Shown here one piece after another: positions 32,436 to 41,075 of a DNA stretch of 64,000 nt. The stretch's first letter is position 1, and each line of letters begins with the position of its first letter. The notes beneath the pieces are model-generated. The model made no database searches and was not told the DNA's origin. It was given only the letters and a program-made list of their open reading frames with translations. The stretch is from Pseudomonadota bacterium. Its GTDB lineage: Bacteria; Pseudomonadota; Gammaproteobacteria; Burkholderiales; JAJZUU01. Location of the stretch: the NCBI GenBank assembly GCA_021848325.1, contig JAJZUU010000001.1, forward strand, positions 1 to 64,000, in the 5' to 3' direction. A program made the position numbers and the translations under genes.

Positions 32436-32766
32436 AGCGATGGGCGCGCCGGCCGTGTCGGCGGTTGGCCCTGCCACCACAAGACCGCCGCGTATTGAGT
32501 TTATCGGCGTCTTTAGACTTAAGAATTATCCAAGTCAAACCTGATGGCGAAAGCGGCAACGAAGAACGACGGCCCGTGCCCCACCTTTTGCGCACCAGGC
32601 CGACGGGTCGCCAGGGAGGATTTCGAGAAAGGGGCACCCCGGAAAGCGCGGGCTAGCGCCATTCGGTAGCGTGCCCTTTCCCCGTGCCGTTCTCAGCGGG
32701 ACCTCAACCCATCGGTAGCCCTGCCGTTAATGACAAAGATGGGTCGCGCATTCCCGGGAGACGTCC
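32436..32766. other. Intergenic region with no recognised gene
   Basis: 331 bp between the PDC-sensor gene and the CZB gene. Reading all frames I see no family-like peptide, no tRNA and no clear terminator. A slightly AT-rich patch (about 32495-32530) could hold the promoter of the downstream gene. Confidence 0.5.
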
Positions 32767-33216
32767 ATGAGCATCAAGGAAGACATCGAGCAAGCCATAC
32801 ACGCCCATGACGCATGGAAGGCGAAATTCAGGGATTTTCTCAGCGGCAAGGCCGCGTTCGACCTCGCGACGATCGGAGATGCCGGGGCGTGCCACCTCGG
32901 TCAGTGGATCGAGCAGGAAGGGTGCCGGCTGCTGTCAAAAAAAGATCGTGACGAGATATGCAAGCGCCACACCGAATTTCATCGTGTCGCCCGCGCAATC
33001 GTGCAGAAAATCAAGCAGAAGGACTTTAACGGCGCACGCCGGGATCTTGCTTGCGAAGGCGTCTTCGATCAGGCAAGCCTTGCCTTGGCCGTAGCCCTGC
33101 GCAAGGCCACCCTGCATGCCTCATCCAGCGCGGCGGGACCGGACACCCCGCCCGAACCGGCGGCCTCGCCCGCGTCACATCCGCCCGAGAGCGCGGTAAC
33201 TGGGCGGCGCCGCTGA
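32767..33216 (+). CDS. Stand-alone CZB (chemoreceptor zinc-binding) domain protein
   Basis: A 149-residue soluble protein. Residues 1-115 match the CZB domain: His in AIHAHDAWKAKF, the Cys in GACHLGQWI and the His pair in CKRHTEFHRVA are the expected zinc ligands. The tail is Ala/Pro-rich and probably disordered. CZB domains sense zinc or hypochlorous acid in chemoreceptors and diguanylate cyclases, but this one carries no output domain. It may act by protein contact. Confidence 0.85.
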   Translation: MSIKEDIEQAIHAHDAWKAKFRDFLSGKAAFDLATIGDAGACHLGQWIEQEGCRLLSKKDRDEICKRHTEFHRVARAIVQKIKQKDFNGARRDLACEGVFDQASLALAVALRKATLHASSSAAGPDTPPEPAASPASHPPESAVTGRRR

Positions 33217-33350
33217 AAAGCGGTGCATTGCAGGCGGCTAGCCGATTATAGCCCTTGTGTGGTTGCGACATAATACCGGGGGCGCAAGGAGGGAGCGGCT
33301 ATCCGTGCTATCCTTTCCATGACCCCGGAAAACTGGCCCGAGCCCCGGAC

Positions 33351-34055
33351 ATGGAAATCCACCCCCGTCACCCCTGGAACCTCTCTGCGCAAGCCGCGAT
33401 CGCCATCCAACAGCAGTTGCGCGCCGAGGTGGTGACCCAGGACCAGTTCAATCAAGTTCGCTACGTGGCGGGCGTCGACGTGGGCTTCGACAACGCCCTC
33501 GCCCGTGCCGCCGTCGCAGTGCTGCGCTTCCCCGGCCTGCAACTCGAGGCCTACGCCATCGCCACCGTCCCCACCGCTTTTCCCTATGTGCCCGGCCTGC
33601 TGTCCTTTCGCGAGGTGCCCGCGGTGCTCGCGGCGCTGGGGCAACTCGCCGTCCCGCCCGACCTGCTGCTGTGCGACGGCCAAGGCATCGCCCATCCGCG
33701 GCGCTTCGGCATCGCCAGCCACCTCGGCGTGCTCACCGGCATCCCCGCCGTCGGCGTGGCCAAGAGCCGCCTGGTGGGCCAAGCCGAGGAGCCGGCCGAC
33801 GCCCGCGGCGCCTGGACTCCCCTCACCGACCGGGGCGATACCATCGGCGCGGTGCTGCGCACCCGGGTGGGGGTCAAGCCGCTCTATGTATCGGTCGGCC
33901 ACCGGGTCAGCCTGACCAGCGCCGTGGGCTTCGTCATGGCCTGCGTCACCCGCTACCGGCTGCCGGAGACCACCCGCTGGGCGCACCGCCTCGCCTCCGG
34001 CTCGCCGGCGGAGATCGCCCGGGCCCTCCAGAGGCAGGGTATGGCCCGGGCCTGA
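33351..34055 (+). CDS. nfi: Endonuclease V
   Basis: A 234-residue repair nuclease that cleaves DNA (or RNA) near inosine. The catalytic region AGVDVGFDN holds the first acidic ligand; LLLCDGQGIAHPRRFGIASHLGV holds the second (read in pieces), and AVGVAKSRLVG is conserved. The ATG at 33351 (MEIHPRHPW) matches family N-termini better than the longer frame from 33255. A fragment of a thioesterase lies convergently just downstream. Confidence 0.93.
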   Translation: MEIHPRHPWNLSAQAAIAIQQQLRAEVVTQDQFNQVRYVAGVDVGFDNALARAAVAVLRFPGLQLEAYAIATVPTAFPYVPGLLSFREVPAVLAALGQLAVPPDLLLCDGQGIAHPRRFGIASHLGVLTGIPAVGVAKSRLVGQAEEPADARGAWTPLTDRGDTIGAVLRTRVGVKPLYVSVGHRVSLTSAVGFVMACVTRYRLPETTRWAHRLASGSPAEIARALQRQGMARA

Positions 34056-34068
34056 CCCATGTCCGACT

Positions 34069-34200
34069 TCAGCCGGGAAGCGGGGTCTTGCTGCCGCTGC
34101 CGTCCAGGCAGACGAAGGTCACCTGGGTGTGGAACACCAGTTCTTCCTTGCCGGTGTCGATGTCGTCGCTGAACACCCGGACGCCGTAGCGCACCGAGGT
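34069..34200 (-). pseudogene. 3' remnant of an acyl-CoA thioesterase (4HBT family)
   Basis: On the minus strand 43 codons read SVRYGVRVFSDDIDTG then KEELVFHTQVTFVCLDG and end KTPLPG plus stop. This is the final beta-hairpin region of hot-dog-fold acyl-CoA thioesterases of the YbgC/FadM kind. The rest of the roughly 140-residue protein is missing: the upstream DNA is the promoter region and start of the transporter gene at 34291. It is a decayed remnant, probably removed by a deletion that brought the transporter in. Confidence 0.6.
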
Positions 34201-34290
34201 GTTGTAGGCAATCGGCGCAAGCCGCACAAGCGGCGGCCCATCGGATCGGTTATGATGGGCGGATCTTCGACCCGAACCGCAGGACGACCC

Positions 34291-35592
34291 ATGCGCCGCA
34301 GCCTCGCCCCGGATGTCAGCGCCCGCGAAGTATGGGCGTGGGCCATGTACGACTTCGCCAATTCCGGCTATACCACGGTGGTGATCACTGCCGTGTTCAA
34401 CGCCTATTTCGTGTCGGTGGTGGCGCAGAACAAGGGCTGGGCCACGTTCGCCTGGACCGTGTCCCTGGCCGTCTCCTACACCCTGATCATGCTCACCGCC
34501 CCCATCGTCGGGGCCTACGCCGATGCCTACGGCGCCAAGAAAAGGCTGCTTCTGGCCAGCACCGTGGGCTGCGTCGGCTTCACCGCGGCCCTGGCCCTGG
34601 CCGGGCCGGGCCAGGTCTGGCTCGCCGCTACCCTTGTCGTGCTGTCCAACTTCTTTTACGGCAGCGGCGAGAACCTGATCGCCGCTTTCCTGCCCGAACT
34701 GGCCAAGGGCCGCGCCATGGGCAAGGTCTCGGGCTGGGGCTGGAGCCTGGGCTACCTGGGCGGACTGGTGAGCCTCGGGGCCTGCCTGGCCTACGTGAGC
34801 CGGGCCCAGGCCCGGGGCGACACGGCCGCGGACTTCGTCCCCGTCACCATGCTGATCACCGCGGCCCTGTTCGCCCTGGCCAGCCTGCCCACTTTCGCCT
34901 GCCTCAAGGAGCGGGCGCTGCCCCAGGCCCGCTTGCAGGGCGCGGGGATGGCCGGGGAGGCCTTCGCCCGGCTGTTGGAGACCCTGCACCAGGCCCACCG
35001 CTATCGCGACCTGCGCCGCTTTCTGGTATGCACCGTGTTCTATCAGGCGGGCATCCAGGCGGTGATCACCCTGGCCGCCATCTACGCCCAGCAGGTGATG
35101 CACTTCACCACCCAGGATACCCTGATGTTGATCTTCGCAGTAAACATCACCGCGGCCATCGGCGCATTCGCCTTCGGCCACATCCAGGATCGCATCGGCC
35201 ACATCGCCACCATCGCCCTCACCCTGGTCGGCTGGATGGCCATGGTGGGGCTGGCCTGGGCCGCCCGCGGCCCGGGCCTGTTCTGGGTCGCCGCCAACCT
35301 GGCCGGCATCTGCATGGGATCGAGCCAGTCCGCCGGGCGGGCGCTGGTGGGGCTGTTGAGCCCCCCCGCCCGCCGCGCGGAATTCTTCGGCCTGTGGGGC
35401 CTGGCGGTCAAGCTCTCCTCCATCCTCGGCCCGGTGACCTACGGCGCGGTGAGTTGGGTGTCCCGCGGCGACCACCGCCAGGCCATGCTGATCACCGGCA
35501 GTTATTTTCTGGCGGGCCTGCTGATCCTGCTCGGGGTGGACGTGAGACGCGGCCGGCGCGCCGCGTTGCGGCGCACGCCCGCACGCGGCTGA
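34291..35592 (+). CDS. Atg22/UMF1-type MFS transporter
   Basis: A 433-residue, 12-helix permease of the UMF1 (vacuole effluxer Atg22-like) family. The N-terminal signature VWAWAMYDFANSGYTTVV is diagnostic. Bacterial substrates are mostly unknown, and amino-acid or metabolite efflux is inferred from the fungal Atg22. The ATG at 34291 is preferred since the frame upstream carries no family sequence. The gene converges on the M28 peptidase. Confidence 0.88.
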   Translation: MRRSLAPDVSAREVWAWAMYDFANSGYTTVVITAVFNAYFVSVVAQNKGWATFAWTVSLAVSYTLIMLTAPIVGAYADAYGAKKRLLLASTVGCVGFTAALALAGPGQVWLAATLVVLSNFFYGSGENLIAAFLPELAKGRAMGKVSGWGWSLGYLGGLVSLGACLAYVSRAQARGDTAADFVPVTMLITAALFALASLPTFACLKERALPQARLQGAGMAGEAFARLLETLHQAHRYRDLRRFLVCTVFYQAGIQAVITLAAIYAQQVMHFTTQDTLMLIFAVNITAAIGAFAFGHIQDRIGHIATIALTLVGWMAMVGLAWAARGPGLFWVAANLAGICMGSSQSAGRALVGLLSPPARRAEFFGLWGLAVKLSSILGPVTYGAVSWVSRGDHRQAMLITGSYFLAGLLILLGVDVRRGRRAALRRTPARG

Positions 35593-35605
35593 GTGCCGCC
35601 CGCGC

Positions 35606-36523
35606 TCAGTGTCCCTCCGCCATGGCGGAAAAGGCGTGATACAGACCCTGGGTTGCCAGGGCGAGGCGCCCATAGTCGATCTTTCCCGGCGTGTCCTGGG
35701 CGGTGTGATAGTGGGGGTAGCGGTAAAAAGCGGTGTCCGTCACCATCAGCGCGCGGTAGCCGTTGCGCCAAAAGGAGTAGTGGTCGCTCCAGGCCACCCC
35801 TGGTATCCAGGCGAAGGTGGAGACGTGCTCGACCGGCAGCGCGCAATGGGAACGGAATGCCGCCACCGCGCTCAGCATGGCCCGGCGCGAGCGGAAATTG
35901 GATACGAAGGCGATGAAATTGGCCCGGTCGGGATAACACCACCGGAACAGCGGGGGATAGCGCTGGCTGCCCGGCTCATCGCGGTAGTAGCCGATGGTTT
36001 CCAGGGAAATCATCAGCCGGATATTGTCGCCCCGGGCGCGGGCGGCCCGGGCATAGACCCGGCTGCCCATTTTCCCCCAGAAGAAGAACGGCGGCTCTTC
36101 GTTCACGAAGGCCACAAAGCGCACGCTGCGGGCGGGCTGCGCCGCGGCGAACAGCCTGGAGATCTCTAGCATCGCGGCCACGCCGCTGCCGTTGTCGTTG
36201 GCGCCCGGGCTGCCGATGACCGAGTCGTAGTGAGCGCCCACCAGGATGAGTTCCCGCGGCCGGCTTGTGCCGTGGCGGGTAACCTCCAGGTTCGCGCACA
36301 GCACGCCCCGGGTGCGATAGGTTTGACAGACTACCTGGTAGCCCTGCTCGCGCCATTGCCCGGCGATGTAATCGGCGGCCGCCTGCAACGCCGGCGCGCG
36401 GAACACGTTGCGCTCGCCGATCTCGCCGGCGAGTACCTCTATGTGCCGCCTGAGGGCGTCAGCTTCTACGGCGAATGCCGAGGTTGCCCGTCCCGCGCCG
36501 GCCGCCGCAAGTTCGGGCGGCAC
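35606..36523 (-). CDS. M28-family zinc aminopeptidase
   Basis: A 305-residue metallopeptidase. Zinc ligands are visible: His/Asp in VGAHYDSV, Asp in ANDNGSG, the Glu pair in FVNEEPPFF, Asp/Glu near SLETIGYY and His in YPHYHTAQDTP. Family members are usually exported, but no signal peptide is seen after the only plausible start, a GTG at 36523, five bases after the dodecin stop, and no ribosome site precedes it. Either translation is coupled to dodecin and the enzyme is cytoplasmic, or the 5' end was lost. Confidence 0.82.
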   Translation of the reverse strand: MPPELAAAGAGRATSAFAVEADALRRHIEVLAGEIGERNVFRAPALQAAADYIAGQWREQGYQVVCQTYRTRGVLCANLEVTRHGTSRPRELILVGAHYDSVIGSPGANDNGSGVAAMLEISRLFAAAQPARSVRFVAFVNEEPPFFFWGKMGSRVYARAARARGDNIRLMISLETIGYYRDEPGSQRYPPLFRWCYPDRANFIAFVSNFRSRRAMLSAVAAFRSHCALPVEHVSTFAWIPGVAWSDHYSFWRNGYRALMVTDTAFYRYPHYHTAQDTPGKIDYGRLALATQGLYHAFSAMAEGH

Positions 36524-36528
36524 GCCGA

Positions 36529-36732
36529 CTAATCCAGCATGAAGGTGATGTTGGCGTTGATCCGGTACTTGACGATCTTGTCGCCCTCCACCTTTGCCTC
36601 GAAGTTCTTGATGTAGATCGACTTGATCCCGTGTATGGTCTTGGCCGCCTGCGCCACGGCATGGCTCGCCGCGTCTTCCCAGCTCTGGTCGGATTCGGTG
36701 AGCACCTCGATTACCTTCAGCATGTCGGACAT
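36529..36732 (-). CDS. Dodecin, flavin-storage protein
   Basis: A 67-residue protein forming a hollow dodecamer that binds flavins. KVIEVLTESDQSWEDAASHAV contains the Trp that stacks on the isoalloxazine ring, and the beta-strands IKSIYIKNFEAKV and YRINANITFML complete the fold. An AGGAGG site precedes the ATG. It lies between the RNase Z-like gene and the M28 peptidase in one transcription unit. Confidence 0.93.
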   Translation of the reverse strand: MSDMLKVIEVLTESDQSWEDAASHAVAQAAKTIHGIKSIYIKNFEAKVEGDKIVKYRINANITFMLD

Positions 36733-36786
36733 GATGGATTCCTCCTGGGGTGAAATTGGGGGCTGCCGTTTCAGTATAGAACAGGG

Positions 36787-37872
36787 TTATGGGACCGCAG
36801 GCGGGGCGGTGAACGCCTCCCGGAGTTCCCGCCGCAGCAGTCCCTCCCGGTCCGAATAGGTGGGCGAGAAGTGAAAGGGGATCACGTTCCTGGCGCCGGC
36901 CGCCTGGGCCAGCGACCCCGCCTGGCGGGCCGTGAGATGGTATTTCCGGGCGGCGCGCTCCCGGTCCTGGTGGAGAAAGGTGGCCTCGATGAACAGCAGG
37001 TCCGAATCCCGGGCCAGTTCCACGATCTTCGCGGCATTCTGCCGATGGAAGACGGCATCGGTGACGTAGCTGATCTTCTGCCCGGGCACGATGCGCAGGA
37101 CATCTTTCTTCAGCATCCCCAGGGGCAGGCTGCGCTCCCGCGCCACGCCCCCTTCGCGCCACCATGCCCGCACCCGGGCATGGTCCGGATCGCCGCGGAC
37201 GACCGCCTTTTTCAAGTCCCGCAACCACGGCCCGGTGGGCAACCCGATCTCCGCCAGCCGGTTTTTCCACACGTTGACGTGGGCCTTTTCTTCCAGGCTG
37301 AAGGCGAGACACGGGGTGCCGTGGTCCAGCGTGACGGCACGCACCCGGAACAGGTCCTCGTCCACCAGCACACCCTCGGGAAGCTCCAGCGTTTCCTCCG
37401 CCTCCCGCCGGAACGCCGCCCGGCAACGGAACCTGGCGCGGCGGCCGCCGCCGTCGGGGTAGACCTCGGTGACCGCCAGCGTGAAGTCGGCGAGATAGTT
37501 TTGCACCAGGTTCCAGGTATAGGCAGCCAGCTTGTGCTGCACCTGGTCGATGAAACCGGCCGGGCCGAACAGATCCATGCGGCGCTCGCGGCCCAGGCAG
37601 ATCCGCAACAGCCAGTCGAACCCCATGAAATGGTCCATGTGGGCGTGGGACACGAAGGCGTGGCTCACCCGCAGGATCTTGCGCGGCGCGAGCCCCTGCA
37701 GGTCCCCCAGGTCGAACAGCAGGGCGCGCCTCTCGAACAGGCAATCCACGTAGAGCCCCGGGTCGCCGAACGGGCCGTTGATCAGATAGGGATGGAACAG
37801 GGGCCTCACAGGCGCTCCATGGCTGCATCCGAAGCGCCCCGGCTGCGCTGCCGCCGGGCTCGGAAAATGCAC
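36787..37872 (-). CDS. RNase Z-like metallo-beta-lactamase-fold hydrolase
   Basis: A 361-residue protein with the zinc motif SHAHMDHFMGFDWL and further ligands in TLDHGTPC and FHFSP, resembling RNase Z/ElaC and related phosphodiesterases. It is longer than ElaC (about 305) because of an internal segment (residues about 130-240). The ATG at 37872 has a GAGGA site; a GTG at 37809 is an alternative and gives a more family-like start. A tRNA 3'-processing role is possible but not proven. Divergent from the YbaK gene across an AT-rich 80-bp promoter region. Confidence 0.82.
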   Translation of the reverse strand: MHFPSPAAAQPGRFGCSHGAPVRPLFHPYLINGPFGDPGLYVDCLFERRALLFDLGDLQGLAPRKILRVSHAFVSHAHMDHFMGFDWLLRICLGRERRMDLFGPAGFIDQVQHKLAAYTWNLVQNYLADFTLAVTEVYPDGGGRRARFRCRAAFRREAEETLELPEGVLVDEDLFRVRAVTLDHGTPCLAFSLEEKAHVNVWKNRLAEIGLPTGPWLRDLKKAVVRGDPDHARVRAWWREGGVARERSLPLGMLKKDVLRIVPGQKISYVTDAVFHRQNAAKIVELARDSDLLFIEATFLHQDRERAARKYHLTARQAGSLAQAAGARNVIPFHFSPTYSDREGLLRRELREAFTAPPAVP

Positions 37873-37953
37873 TTCCTCGCCGGTTTTTATATGAACAATT
37901 TTTACTATACTAAAAAATGTTGGGGACCATATACCCTAATAAGGAGGAATACC

Positions 37954-38424
37954 ATGGCCATCGCCTATACCGTCGAGAAATACCTCGATCTGCACCACAT
38001 CCCCTACGAAATCCTGAGCCACCCCCGCACAACGACCAGCCTGAAAACGGCGGAGGCCGCCAATATCGGGGCGGACCGCCTGGCGAAGGCGGTCCTGCTG
38101 GAAGACAAGGGCGGCTACATGATCGCCGTTCTTCCGGCCAGCCACCACCTCGTCCTGCGCGAGTTGCGCAGCCAGACCGGGCGCAGCGTCAGGATGGCCA
38201 CCGAGGACGAGATCTCGGGGCTGTTCAAGGACTGCGAGCGCGGTGCGGTCCCCGCACTAGGCCCGGCCTACGGCCTCGACACGGTATGTGACGACAGTCT
38301 TGCGGAGCAGCCGGACGTCTATTTCGAGGCCGGCGACCACCACGAACTGATCCACGTCGACCGCGAACAGTTCCTGGCGTTGCTCGGTGCGGCAGGGCAC
38401 GGGCGCTTCAGTAGCCACCTGTAG
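37954..38424 (+). CDS. YbaK/EbsC-type aminoacyl-tRNA deacylase domain protein
   Basis: A 156-residue free-standing editing domain that likely hydrolyses mischarged aminoacyl-tRNA. An AGGAGG site precedes the ATG. The conserved Lys in ADRLAKAVLLED and the GAVPALGPAYG segment match the YbaK/ProX superfamily. Which mischarged tRNA it edits cannot be told. Confidence 0.88.
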   Translation: MAIAYTVEKYLDLHHIPYEILSHPRTTTSLKTAEAANIGADRLAKAVLLEDKGGYMIAVLPASHHLVLRELRSQTGRSVRMATEDEISGLFKDCERGAVPALGPAYGLDTVCDDSLAEQPDVYFEAGDHHELIHVDREQFLALLGAAGHGRFSSHL

Positions 38425-38540
38425 CCTTGGCTTCCCCGCAGACCAGCTACGCCCGGACCCTTGCCCACGGGCTCACGGGGCCGATTGCCCGCAGCGCCTG
38501 AAACGCTCAGGCTCGCCGACGGCAGGGTCCCGGGCTGGGC

Positions 38541-38708
38541 CTAGGAGCCTGTCGGACTTGAAGAATCGAAGCGAAAATTCGGCTGGTCGAGGACAGATTT
38601 TGTCGATTTTGCAGGTCAATAGTCGTTCTATTGACCAAAAAAGCGGCGAAATATGGACCGGTCAGGCGGATTTGCAGCCGATTTCCTTTAAGTCCGACAG
38701 GCTCCTAG
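38541..38708 (+). mobile_element. MITE-like repeat, copy 5 (short form)
   Basis: 168 bp, flanked by CTAG on both sides, differing from copy 2 at single positions only (for example CTGGTCGAGG for CTGGCCGAGG). It lies in the 369-bp space between the YbaK gene and the dehydrogenase gene. The rest of that space shows no gene. Confidence 0.9.
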
Positions 38709-38793
38709 CATGGAGACCCGGGCGGCGCCCCGGTATTCATGTTTCACGGCCTGCCCGGCTCCTTGGTGTCTCGACAGGATTGACGGAAGCGAC

Positions 38794-39651
38794 ATGAAAC
38801 GACTGGGGATCGCGGTCATAGGCCTGGGCCGTGTGGGCAGGGCCTGCGTGGAAGCAGCAAGAGAAGCCGGCGACATGCGGCTGGCAGGGATCGTACGCCG
38901 CCCGGAAAAGGTGGCGCAGCCACTGCCGGAAGGGTGGCGCGACCTGCCTGTGGCGGCGCACATCAGCGAGCTCCGGGACGTGGATGCGGCACTCATCTGC
39001 GTCCCGACCGATTCGGTCCTGGGAACGGCGCAACAGTTGCTCCAGCAGCGGATTCCCATCGTGGAATGCGCCACCCTGGAAGGGCCCGCCCGGGACGCCC
39101 ACCGGGACGAGATCGGCCGCTTGGCCGAGCACCACCGCGTTCCCGCCATCGTGGGGGCGGGCTGGGAGTGCGGCACCCTTCCCCTGTTCAAGCGCCTGTT
39201 CGAACTGCTCATACCCAAGGGCCGCACGGAGATCACCAACCGCCCCGGGGTGAGCCTGCACCACACCTCGGCGGCACAGGACACAAAAGGGGTAAGGGGG
39301 GCGCTGTGCACCGAACTACGCGGGGCGAACGGCAGGATGCAGCGCTATGTCTACGTCGAACTGGAGCAGGGCGCGAACCTGGACGCCGTTAGCCGAGCCA
39401 TCCGCAGCGATCCGCTGTTTGTCGCCGAAGAAACCCTGGTGTTCCAGGTGGCGAGCCTGGCGGAACTGGAGCAGGGGGGCCACGGCATATTGATGGAACG
39501 GCGCGGCGCTTCGGGGCGCGCAGCACACCATACCCTGCTGCTGGAGGCACGCTTCCACGCGGGCTGTTTCACCGCCCAGGTCATGCTGGACGCTGCGCGC
39601 AGCCTGCCCGGACGCAGGCCCGGGGCCTATGCCTACACCGTGTTTTCCTGA
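38794..39651 (+). CDS. Diaminopimelate-dehydrogenase-like NAD(P)-binding oxidoreductase
   Basis: A 285-residue protein with an N-terminal Rossmann fold (GIAVIGLGRVGRACVEAA) and a C-terminal half that follows the layout of meso-diaminopimelate D-dehydrogenase: VGAGWECGTLP at the place of the STGWDPG motif, and GGHGILMERRG followed by a helix near the end. It is somewhat shorter than Corynebacterium Ddh (320). If it is Ddh, it would give a one-step route to meso-diaminopimelate. Other Gfo/Idh-type activities remain possible. Confidence 0.7.
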   Translation: MKRLGIAVIGLGRVGRACVEAAREAGDMRLAGIVRRPEKVAQPLPEGWRDLPVAAHISELRDVDAALICVPTDSVLGTAQQLLQQRIPIVECATLEGPARDAHRDEIGRLAEHHRVPAIVGAGWECGTLPLFKRLFELLIPKGRTEITNRPGVSLHHTSAAQDTKGVRGALCTELRGANGRMQRYVYVELEQGANLDAVSRAIRSDPLFVAEETLVFQVASLAELEQGGHGILMERRGASGRAAHHTLLLEARFHAGCFTAQVMLDAARSLPGRRPGAYAYTVFS

Positions 39652-39793
39652 CCGGAAGGCCGGAATGTTCCGCCCGCAACGGGGCCACGCCGTGCATTGC
39701 GCAATCGGGTAATGACGGCTATGCTATGTCTTTCTGCGGGTCCCAAAAATGGGTAGGCCGAGCGCGCCGGCAGTCATTGAACAGGGAGAAAGC

Positions 39794-40036
39794 ATGGGCA
39801 GCAAGGACCACGTCTCGCTTCAGGAACCGTTCCTGAACACCCTGCGCAGGGAACACGTTCCGGTAGCCATTTTTCTGGTCAACGGCATCAAGCTGGTGGG
39901 CAAGATCGAGTCATTCGACCAATACCTGATCCTGCTCAAGGGTGGCGACAACGTGACGCAAACCATATACAAGCACGCGATTTCCACCATTTCCCCCTCG
40001 CGCCAGGTGCGCCTTCAGCCGCGGGAAGCCAAGTAG
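39794..40036 (+). CDS. hfq: Hfq-like RNA chaperone with an altered loop
   Basis: An 80-residue Hfq that would form a hexamer and pair small RNAs with mRNAs. Sm1 ([36 protein letters not shown]) and Sm2 ([13 protein letters not shown]) are intact. Between them the usual LLKNTVSQ reads [10 protein letters not shown], two residues longer, changing the loop between strands 3 and 4. The usual betaproteobacterial hfq sits beside hflX, but here it stands alone before an L,D-transpeptidase gene, so it may be a second Hfq. GGGAGA ribosome site. Confidence 0.88.
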   Translation: MGSKDHVSLQEPFLNTLRREHVPVAIFLVNGIKLVGKIESFDQYLILLKGGDNVTQTIYKHAISTISPSRQVRLQPREAK

Positions 40037-40109
40037 CGGCCGGGCGCCGCAAGCCCCCGAGGCGACAAGCCAGCCGGGGCGGAGCGTGCGGCACCACGTT
40101 CCGAGCCAA

Positions 40110-41075
40110 ATGAAGCGATATCTTTGCCTGGGATTCGCCCTGGCCCTTTGCCTCTCGGCCAGCATGCCCTCGTGGGGCCAGGACGAGTGCGGGCTTTGCG
40201 ACACCCTCACCGGGGGCATATTCACTTACACGGTCCAGCCCGGCGACTACCTGATCCGCATCGGAGCGCGTTTCGGCGAGGCGGCCCTGGTCCTGGCACG
40301 GGAAAACCGGCTGGACTACGGCGGCATCCTCATGCCCGGCCGGCGGCTGGTGGTCGATAACCGGCACATCGTGCCCGCGCGCATGCGAGACGGCATCCTG
40401 ATTAACCTGCCGCAGCGCATGCTGTTTTTGTTCCGCGGGGGAGAAGTGGCCGCCGCCTACCCGGTGGGCCTGGGCAAACCCACCTGGCCCACCCCCACGG
40501 GCGGTTTCACGGTCGCCGACCTCCAGGTGAACAAGCCCTGGAAGGTGCCGAAATCCATCCAGGAGGAGATGCGCCGGGAAGGGAAAGCGGTAAGGAGCGA
40601 GGTGCCCCCGGGGCCCGACAACCCCCTGGGCCGGCACTGGATCGGCCTGAGCATCGCGGGCTACGGCATCCACGGAACCATCGCCCCCGCCAGCGTGTTT
40701 CATTTCCAGAGCCACGGCTGCATCCGCCTGCACCCGGACGACGTGGCCGAGCTGTTCGGACAGGTCCACATCGGCACCCGGGGCAGTCTCGTCTACCGCC
40801 CGGTGATGCTGGCCCTGCTGGCGGACGGCCGCATCTTTCTCGAAGTCCACCGGGACATATACAATCGGGGCATTGACCCGTGGCGCACGGTGCAGGACTT
40901 GGCACGCGCGCACCACATCGACGGCCGGCTTGACTGGAGCCGGGTACGGGAAATCATTCGCCGGCAGGATGGCCTGGCCCGGGAGGCAGGCTTGGCACCC
41001 GACGGCGGAACGAACAAGGAAAACGACTCATGGGAAAACCCTTGCCACCGTTGCTTGACCAGCGGCAGTCCTTAA
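40110..41075 (+). CDS. L,D-transpeptidase (YkuD) with LysM-like domain
   Basis: A 321-residue periplasmic enzyme that makes 3-3 cross-links or anchors proteins to peptidoglycan. Signal peptide (residues 1-23), LysM-like segment (YTVQPGDYLIRIGARFGEA), then the YkuD domain with HFQSHGCIRLHPDDV, whose Cys is the nucleophile. The last 15 codons overlap the start of the next gene in a different frame, so the two are co-translated. This and the M15-type peptidase downstream make a plausible build/cut pair. Confidence 0.92.
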   Translation: MKRYLCLGFALALCLSASMPSWGQDECGLCDTLTGGIFTYTVQPGDYLIRIGARFGEAALVLARENRLDYGGILMPGRRLVVDNRHIVPARMRDGILINLPQRMLFLFRGGEVAAAYPVGLGKPTWPTPTGGFTVADLQVNKPWKVPKSIQEEMRREGKAVRSEVPPGPDNPLGRHWIGLSIAGYGIHGTIAPASVFHFQSHGCIRLHPDDVAELFGQVHIGTRGSLVYRPVMLALLADGRIFLEVHRDIYNRGIDPWRTVQDLARAHHIDGRLDWSRVREIIRRQDGLAREAGLAPDGGTNKENDSWENPCHRCLTSGSP

